A DNA stretch of 15,576 nucleotides, from NCBI GenBank assembly GCA_026396205.1, contig JAPLXF010000064.1, forward strand, positions 1 through 15,576, read 5' to 3'. The notes under the pieces are model-generated. The model had not been told where the DNA came from. It saw only the letters and a list, made by a program, of their open reading frames with translations, and made no database searches. This document shows, piece after piece, positions 10,688 through 15,576 of the stretch. Position numbers and translations under genes: made by a program. Source of the DNA: Candidatus Moraniibacteriota bacterium (GTDB taxonomy: Bacteria; Patescibacteriota; Minisyncoccia; Moranbacterales; UBA2206). How positions within the stretch are numbered: the stretch's first letter is position 1; each line of letters opens with the position of its first letter.

Positions 10688-11670
10688 TGAAATTAGTAGT
10701 CAATATTCCTGCTTTTAACGAAGCGGATAAAATCGGAGAAACAATTGGAAGGATTAAGCAAAGCTTTTCCGCTGATTTCTATTCATCAGATTTGGGGAAA
10801 ATTATTACGGAAAAATTAATCCAAGTAGTAGACGACGGTTCAACGGATAATACCGCCGTCAAGGCTCATGAAGCTGGAGTCGATTTAATTGTTTCTTATA
10901 AGCCAAATCGAAGACTAGCTTATTCTTTCAAACGGGCGGTAGAAAATTCTCTGGAAAACGGAGCGGATTTAATGGTTAATATTGATGCTGATGGACAGTT
11001 TGACCCAGAGGATATTCCCAAACTTCTTACTCCGATTCTGGAAGGAAATTTTGATATGGTGATTGCCAATCGATTCGGACACATTGAAGCCAAAAATATT
11101 CCTTGGATCCGAAATTTTCTTAATCGGTTTGCCGCCAAAATGGTCAGTTATTTTCTTAACTACAAAACGGAAGATTTGACTTGCGGATTTCGGGCGCTTA
11201 ATCGGGAAACATTAATGAGGCTTAGTCTGACCAACCTTGATTTTACTTATACCCAAGAAACAATTATTGATGCGATTGGAAAAAATCTAAAGTTGAAATG
11301 GGTTCCGATAAAAGTAACTTATTTTCCTAATCGAAAACCGAAGATAACCAAATCGATAGTTAGATTTGTAGGCAATGGATTTAAAATAATTATGAGGGCC
11401 GTGCGCGATGTCCGGCCGATGAAATTTTTCGGCATTCCGGGATTGATTATAGTTCTGTCTTCCTTGGTAGTTTTTGCAATTTTCCTGACATTCTATTTCC
11501 AGAATTTTGAAATAACTCCATATCGCAACTACATTTTCCTTTCCGTGATTTTATTTCTAGTCGGCTTGCAGTTTATTGTTTTTGCCCTGATCGCCGATAT
11601 GATAAAATCCAACCGCAAACTGACGGAAGACTTGATGTATCAGATGAAAAAAGAAAAATACCGCAAATAA
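10687..11670 (+). CDS. GT2 glycosyltransferase, dolichol-phosphate-mannose-synthase-like, two C-terminal membrane segments
   Basis: A 327-residue GT2 enzyme of the DPM1/GtrB-like group, which move a sugar from a nucleotide donor to polyprenyl phosphate for later use outside the membrane. Seen: VVNIPAFNEADKIGETI (4-20), VVDDGSTDNT (47-56), the DxD metal site NIDADGQFDPEDI (98-110) with Asp100 and Asp102, ANRFG (127-131), TEDLTCGFRALNRE (161-174) and the Q190-E191 pair of the family. Two hydrophobic C-terminal segments (about 247-270 and 282-305) anchor it. A polyprenyl-phosphate product would feed the GT-C-like protein encoded at 12764. It overlaps the preceding small gene by one base, and the next GT4 follows after 19 bp. 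Which sugar is transferred cannot be told. Confidence 0.92.
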   Translation: MKLVVNIPAFNEADKIGETIGRIKQSFSADFYSSDLGKIITEKLIQVVDDGSTDNTAVKAHEAGVDLIVSYKPNRRLAYSFKRAVENSLENGADLMVNIDADGQFDPEDIPKLLTPILEGNFDMVIANRFGHIEAKNIPWIRNFLNRFAAKMVSYFLNYKTEDLTCGFRALNRETLMRLSLTNLDFTYTQETIIDAIGKNLKLKWVPIKVTYFPNRKPKITKSIVRFVGNGFKIIMRAVRDVRPMKFFGIPGLIIVLSSLVVFAIFLTFYFQNFEITPYRNYIFLSVILFLVGLQFIVFALIADMIKSNRKLTEDLMYQMKKEKYRK

Positions 11671-11689
11671 GCTCAAAATTCAAAAAGTA

Positions 11690-12763
11690 ATGACAAAAAT
11701 TCTTTTTATTTCCCGAGCCTATCCTCCGATTGTCGGCGGGATTGAAAACCAGAATTACGAGCTTCACCAATGGCTGGCTAAAATCGCGGAGGTAAAATCA
11801 ATCATCAATAAACGAGGCAAATTTTTTTTGCCTTTATTCATTCCTTACGCTATCTGGCGGGCGCTGTTTTTAATGTGGAAATACGATGTGGTTCTTTTAG
11901 GCGACGGAGTTCTGGCATTTATCGGCTGGAAGCTTAAATTCCTGACCAAAAAACCGGTCATCTGCGTCATTCACGGGCTGGATTTGACTTACAAAATGAA
12001 AATTTATCAATGGTTCTGGGTGAAATGTTTCATAAAAAAAATGGACCGCCTGATCGCAGTCGGCCATGAAACCATAAAAATTGGAGTTAAAAAAGGCATT
12101 CCCGAAGATAAATTTGTTTTTATTCCCAATGGAGTAGATCCGGCAAAATGTCCCGGCAATTATACCCGCGAGGATTTGCAGCAGGTTTTAAAAACCAATC
12201 TGGGCGACAAAAAAGTGATTTTGACTTCCGGTCGATTGGTGAAGCGGAAAGGCGTAGCTTGGTTTGTCCGCGAAGTTTTGCCGAAACTGCCGGAAAATAT
12301 TATTTATGCAGTTTCCGGCGACGGGCCGGACTTTGCCAATATCAGCCGGACAGTGGAAGAAAAAAAACTTTCCGACCGAGTGGAAATGCTGGGTTATGTT
12401 TCGGATAAAGTCCGGAATATTTTGTTCAATACCTGCGATGTTTTTGTCCAACCGAACATAAAAATTGAAGGCGATGTGGAAGGTTTCGGCATTTCGGTAA
12501 TTGAAGCGGCCTCTTGCCGGATTCCGGTTATTGCTTCCAATCTGGAAGGTTTGAAAGACGCTATTAAAGACGGAGAAAATGGATTTTTGGTCGAATCAGG
12601 CAACTCCGAGGCTTGGACTGGTAAGATTAAAGAGATTTTGGTAGATGATAATTTCCGCCGAGAATTTGGTATAAAAGCTAGTCGCTATGTGATGGAAAAT
12701 TACAGCTGGGAAAAAATTGCCCAAAGATATCTGGAAGAGATCGAGAAAGTAGTTAGAAAATAA
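11690..12763 (+). CDS. GT4-family glycosyltransferase
   Basis: A 357-residue retaining GT-B enzyme. The N-terminus ILFISRAYPPIVGGIENQNYELHQWL has the glycine-rich loop of GT4 acceptor domains (YPPxVGGIE). HGLDLTYK (95-102), AVGHETIKIGVKKGIP (123-138) and IPNGVDP (145-151) are further family landmarks. In the C-terminal domain SGRLVKRKGVAWFV (180-193), SGDGPD (209-214) and VEGFGISVIEAA (263-274) carry the nucleotide-sugar site, with Glu264 and Glu272 as the E-x7-E pair. An N-terminal hydrophobic patch (about 46-63) suggests membrane association. Start at 11690 fits the family N-terminus, although the upstream sequence has no SD. Its TAA stop abuts the ATG of the next gene with no gap, so they form one operon. 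Sugar specificity is unknown. Confidence 0.94.
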   Translation: MTKILFISRAYPPIVGGIENQNYELHQWLAKIAEVKSIINKRGKFFLPLFIPYAIWRALFLMWKYDVVLLGDGVLAFIGWKLKFLTKKPVICVIHGLDLTYKMKIYQWFWVKCFIKKMDRLIAVGHETIKIGVKKGIPEDKFVFIPNGVDPAKCPGNYTREDLQQVLKTNLGDKKVILTSGRLVKRKGVAWFVREVLPKLPENIIYAVSGDGPDFANISRTVEEKKLSDRVEMLGYVSDKVRNILFNTCDVFVQPNIKIEGDVEGFGISVIEAASCRIPVIASNLEGLKDAIKDGENGFLVESGNSEAWTGKIKEILVDDNFRREFGIKASRYVMENYSWEKIAQRYLEEIEKVVRK

Positions 12764-14323
12764 ATGCTTAATTTTATCCAAAGCCAAATATTATTTTATA
12801 TCACACTGGGTTTTGTTTTATTTCTACCCGGCTATTTTTTGCTGTTGGCAGTTTTTGGAAAAAGCCAAACGCTTAGCGCTCTGGAGAAATTTGTTTTTTC
12901 TTTCGGGTTAAGCATAGTCAGCGTTGACTTTATATTTTTTCTTTTGGATAAATTAGGAATTTCCATAAATCGTTTTTCCTCAATCGCGGCGATCCTGATT
13001 TTTTCTGCCATTTGTTTCGCAATATATAAATTCAGAAAAATATCCAAAGCTGACAGAGAAGAAAGTCATCTTTTCAATTTCTCCAGAAACCAGTTTATTT
13101 TAATCCTGCTATTATTGTTTCTGGCAGTTTTTTTGAAAACGGCTTATCTTTCCCGTTCCGTTCTGCCTTCAGCTACCGATATGGGCCACCATATGTATTG
13201 GGTAAATTCCATGGTTGAATCCGGAAAATTGCCAATTTACGACGGCTTGCCGGATTTTATTATCGGCGAACATGTCATTTTCGGAATCATCGCCCTTATC
13301 AGCGGCGCCAGTGTTTTTTCAGCTTTTCCAATTGCGGTATTGCTTTTGATAAATATTTTCAGTATTCTAACGGTTTTTATTTTGACACTTAGGATTTTTG
13401 AAAACAAAAATGTCGCTATTCTTTCACTTTTATTTTTGGGTGCGCTGTATGCTATCTCTTCTCCACAAGCCAAATTTGTCAGTGGCGGCGTCATTGGCAA
13501 CATAATGGGAAATTTTTTGATGCCATTGGCTTTTTATTGCCACTACCGCGCGTTCAGCTTTCTAAAAGAAGAAGAAATGAAAATCAGCGCCGAAGCCAAA
13601 ACTTTTATGGCATTGGCCGTGTTTGTCACATTCGGTCTTTTCTATACGCACCATCTCACCGCTTTTATTTTCCTGTTCGTTTTCGCGCTGATAGCGGTTG
13701 GATTTTTGCTTGTGAATTATAAAGAAGTTGAAAAAATACTGCCAAAAATCGGACGAGTCATATTTTCCCCTCAAGTTTTAATTGTTTCAGCTGCCTGCCT
13801 TATATTTTTCTTTTATATTTTCGTGCCGACATATGTAAAAAGCAGCGCAGTGGGAACGGCAGTCGGCGTAGCTTCCAAAGAAACTCGGACCGGGCTATCT
13901 ATGGATAACCTGCGTTCGGCAGTCGGCGAAGCGCGGCTGGCACTGGGGCTGGTGGGAATCGTCTTGCTTTTGATTTTCTATAAAAATAAGCGGCGGAATT
14001 TAGGCTATGCCATTGTGGCGGCCTGGGCGATTATGGTTTTTGTCATGTCGTCCTATCCGAAAATTTTATTTCTCAATTTGCCCAGCAGCCGGATTGGCAA
14101 TTATTTGACTTATCCCATTGCCATCTTGAGCGCCTACGCTTTTTATGAAATTTTCAAGAATAAAAATATCAACGACTTATTGCGGGCGGGATTTTTTGTA
14201 ATTCTGGCTTTTGCGCTGGTCGGCGGGCTGGCTGATTTTACCGATTCTTTTAAGGTAAAAACTAATGCCAACGAACTGACGCAAACATTCGGCGCTTCCC
14301 GATATCTTGCCGAGCCTGGATAA
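12764..14323 (+). CDS. GT-C-like polytopic membrane protein (N-terminal part; apparent frameshift at the 3' end)
   Basis: A polytopic membrane protein of the GT-C type, probably using polyprenyl-phosphate sugars on the outer face. Of 519 residues, most lie in hydrophobic segments (about 10-30, 41-61, 72-88, 110-126, then many from 165 to 475). The first outer loop holds PSATDMGHHMYWVNSM (135-150): an acidic residue (Asp139) followed by His142-His143, where GT-C enzymes place their catalytic Asp and metal/phosphate ligands. The N-terminal LPGYFLL (21-27) recalls uncharacterised bacterial GT-C/DUF-type membrane proteins. The frame ends abruptly in RYLAEPG at a TAA (14321-14323), just after the last membrane segment, while a matching soluble tail continues in another frame at 14335. 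It starts directly after the GT4 stop. Function is inferred from topology and motif only. Confidence 0.8.
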   Translation: MLNFIQSQILFYITLGFVLFLPGYFLLLAVFGKSQTLSALEKFVFSFGLSIVSVDFIFFLLDKLGISINRFSSIAAILIFSAICFAIYKFRKISKADREESHLFNFSRNQFILILLLLFLAVFLKTAYLSRSVLPSATDMGHHMYWVNSMVESGKLPIYDGLPDFIIGEHVIFGIIALISGASVFSAFPIAVLLLINIFSILTVFILTLRIFENKNVAILSLLFLGALYAISSPQAKFVSGGVIGNIMGNFLMPLAFYCHYRAFSFLKEEEMKISAEAKTFMALAVFVTFGLFYTHHLTAFIFLFVFALIAVGFLLVNYKEVEKILPKIGRVIFSPQVLIVSAACLIFFFYIFVPTYVKSSAVGTAVGVASKETRTGLSMDNLRSAVGEARLALGLVGIVLLLIFYKNKRRNLGYAIVAAWAIMVFVMSSYPKILFLNLPSSRIGNYLTYPIAILSAYAFYEIFKNKNINDLLRAGFFVILAFALVGGLADFTDSFKVKTNANELTQTFGASRYLAEPG

Positions 14324-14334
14324 AGCTGTTTTTT

Positions 14335-14580
14335 ATGCGCGGCTATAAATATCCGGAATCGCGGAGTTATTTCAAGCGCTATGACGAAAACACGCGGGAC
14401 AACTGTACTTTAGTGATGATTTCCAATCCCGGGAGCGACGAGGCGAAAAATTGTTTCAATGAATTCGGAACCAATTTTATCGTTGTTAATCCTAAATTTG
14501 ACAGCGGACAATTCAGGAAATTTTCCAATTTCAATCAAATTTATACCGGAAACGATATAGCGGTGTTTTATCGAAAATAA
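14335..14580 (+). pseudogene. Detached C-terminal domain of the GT-C-like protein (frameshifted)
   Basis: An 81-codon frame starting MRGYKYPESRSYFKRYDEN and ending NFNQIYTGNDIAVFYRK. It looks like the C-terminal soluble domain that GT-C-like proteins carry after the last membrane helix, with the typical closing pattern (FGTNFIVVNP...F.NFNQIY...DIAVF). It lies 11 bp after the upstream stop in a different frame, and no SD precedes its ATG, which argues against an independent gene. The new frame is open back to 14266, so one missing base between about 14303 and 14320 would join the two parts. Whether this is a real mutation, an assembly error or recoding cannot be decided here; if translated separately it would be a small soluble protein. 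Confidence 0.65.
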
Positions 14581-14581
14581 T

Positions 14582-14935
14582 ATGCAAGAGAAAAAAATTA
14601 TTATCTTTATCGCAGTCCTGTTTATTTTAAGTTCAGTTTTTTTGTTTTTTATTTCGGATAGATACCTGAATTCCGAAGCGCAGAAAGACTGGTGGTCGGC
14701 TTATTTTGTCAATGCCAAAGACGCAAGCTTGAATTTTGTCATCGAAAACCACAGCCAGAATAATAATTTTCATTGGGAAGTTTCTAAAGACAATAATAAA
14801 TTAAACGAAGGCGATGTCAATATCAGCAAAGGTGATATGAAAAGTATCGATTTAAATAATATTAATGCGACTGGAAAAATTATAATTGATGTTTCTGATG
14901 GCACGGATAAAAAAGAGATATACAAAAATTTCTAA
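14582..14935 (+). CDS. Small membrane-anchored protein with extracytoplasmic beta domain, unknown
   Basis: 117 residues: a hydrophobic anchor (about 5-25, KIIIFIAVLFILSSVFLFFI) followed by an 85-residue polar, Asn/Asp/Lys-rich tail probably outside the cell. The tail alternates strands (ASLNFVIENHSQ, FHWEVSKDNNKLNEGDV, GKIIIDVSDGTD), an immunoglobulin- or fibronectin-like layout. Its LNFVIENH...NEGDVNISKGDM pattern loosely recalls the last domain of DUF1616-type envelope proteins; this is only a resemblance. It begins one base after the stop of the frameshifted GT-C-like gene, so it belongs to that operon and may assist it. No SD is visible. It ends just inside an AT-rich inverted repeat. Confidence 0.75.
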   Translation: MQEKKIIIFIAVLFILSSVFLFFISDRYLNSEAQKDWWSAYFVNAKDASLNFVIENHSQNNNFHWEVSKDNNKLNEGDVNISKGDMKSIDLNNINATGKIIIDVSDGTDKKEIYKNF

Positions 14936-15048
14936 TTAAAAATTCCTAATTTCTAATCAAATCCCAATTAATTAATGACTAATTTCTAATATTTATTAAT
15001 TCGGTCGTTGACTATTTATTAGAAATTCTTAATTAGGAATTAGAAATT
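14927..15048. repeat. AT-rich intergenic inverted repeat
   Basis: AATTTCTAATT (14927-14937) with AATTCCTAATTTCTAAT following it is an imperfect inverted match of ATTAGAAATTCTTAATTAGG and AATTAGAAATT (15018-15048). AATGACTAATTTCTAATATTTATT and GTTGACTATTTATTAGAAATT are related units in the centre. The left arm includes the stop codon of the 117-residue gene. There is no gene in this stretch. Confidence 0.75.
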
Positions 15049-15059
15049 ATTAAAATTTT

Positions 15060-15576
15060 ATGAAGAAAATTTTATTAGTCACCCGCCCGATCTGTCCGCC
15101 TTGGGATGAAGCTTCCAAGAATTTTGCCTATTATCTGGCGAAAAATTTAAATATGTTTGAGATGTATATTTTGACTAACGGATTCATTCAGGAACTGCCC
15201 TCCCATATCCATCAAAAGCCGATTTATACATCCAGCAAGCTCACTCATCTGCAAAGGTTGCGGCTATTAAAGTTGCGCGGACTGCTGGCTAAAATTGATT
15301 TCAATATTCTGCACTATATGCTCACGCCGTCGAAACTTAATTCATTTTCTTTTAAAACTTTTATAAAAAATAAACGCGCCAAAACCATACAAACTATCGC
15401 CACCCTCCGGGAAGACATATTGAAAGACAATGATTTCAAAAAAATATTATTTGCGGATCTGATTATAACCTATTCCGATTATGCCAAAAATAAATTAAAT
15501 AGCTTGGGCTTTAAAAACGTGAAAAGAGTTTATCCGGGCATTGATGTGGAACTTTATTCCCCGGCCGAAAAAGACA
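15060..15576 (+). CDS. GT4-like glycosyltransferase (N-terminal part, cut by window edge)
   Basis: 172 codons of a probable GT-B glycosyltransferase. It starts MKKILLVTRPICPPWDEASKNFAYYLAKNL, the N-terminal strand plus acceptor loop seen in GT4 enzymes, and continues with KIDFNILHYMLTP (about 95-107), an ADLIITYSDYAKNKLNSLG block (139-157 approximately) that corresponds to the conserved 'sentinel' helix before the interdomain linker, and VKRVYPGIDVELYSP, the entry to the C-terminal domain (usually IPNGVD or VYPGID). The nucleotide-sugar domain with the E-x7-E motif lies beyond the window, so the family call rests on the N-terminal half. It is separated from the upstream gene by an AT-rich repeat and no clear promoter or SD was found. 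Confidence 0.85.
   Translation, partial: MKKILLVTRPICPPWDEASKNFAYYLAKNLNMFEMYILTNGFIQELPSHIHQKPIYTSSKLTHLQRLRLLKLRGLLAKIDFNILHYMLTPSKLNSFSFKTFIKNKRAKTIQTIATLREDILKDNDFKKILFADLIITYSDYAKNKLNSLGFKNVKRVYPGIDVELYSPAEKD

Noticed and set aside
14321..14334. Programmed ribosomal frameshift
   Set aside because: The stop comes before the T6 run and there is no slippery heptamer followed by a structure at the stop; a simple indel is the easier explanation.
1..15576. CRISPR array, tRNA or rRNA genes, alternative genetic code (TGA as Gly)
   Set aside because: No regularly spaced repeats, no cloverleaf or rRNA core sequences were seen, and no conserved gene contains an in-frame TGA.

Overview
The window looks like a surface-polysaccharide (capsule or O-antigen-like) biosynthesis locus from a candidate-phyla-radiation (Patescibacteria) genome, most likely a Parcubacteria-type organism. 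This is inference: it rests on compact AT-rich genes, many starts without a Shine-Dalgarno (SD) sequence, glycosyltransferases mixed with an LCP ligase, and AT-rich repeats of the kind seen in those genomes. The code appears standard; TGA is used only as a stop.

Layout. Minus strand, 1-3449: a GT4 glycosyltransferase, then an LCP-family polysaccharide transferase, then a GT2 rhamnosyltransferase-like enzyme cut by the left edge. Plus strand, 3532-3951: two small unknown genes with strong SD sites, closed by a bidirectional terminator. Minus strand, 4005-7017: an O-antigen ligase/polymerase-like membrane protein followed by the AAA+ protein RarA. Plus strand, 7089-7457: a lone small lipoprotein gene with its own promoter and terminator. 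Minus strand, 7592-8764: another GT4 enzyme. Plus strand, 8930 to the right edge: a UDP-sugar 6-dehydrogenase, a compact RNA unit with a 15-codon ORF, a small membrane protein, a GT2 dolichol-phosphate-mannose-synthase-like enzyme, a GT4 enzyme, a GT-C-like membrane protein broken by an apparent frameshift, a small anchored protein, and a GT4-like enzyme cut by the right edge.

How they could work together (inference): the dehydrogenase makes a UDP-uronic acid donor, the cytoplasmic GT2/GT4 enzymes build the repeat unit on a lipid carrier, the GT-C and ligase-like membrane proteins act on lipid-linked sugars at the outer face, and the LCP protein transfers the polymer to the cell wall.

The most striking signal is a set of short palindromic repeats sitting in frame inside genes. 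rarA carries a 100-bp element with terminal inverted repeats and a 5-bp flanking duplication; together they add exactly 35 codons. The GT4 gene at 2229-3449 carries a double hairpin of exactly 22 codons. The ligase gene carries about 54 codons of repeat-derived sequence between two membrane segments. The hairpin module in the last two recurs just upstream of the 7592-8764 gene. The second strong signal is the RNA unit at about 10235-10377: promoter, SD, tiny ORF, and a large terminator hairpin whose 5' arm is the end of that ORF.
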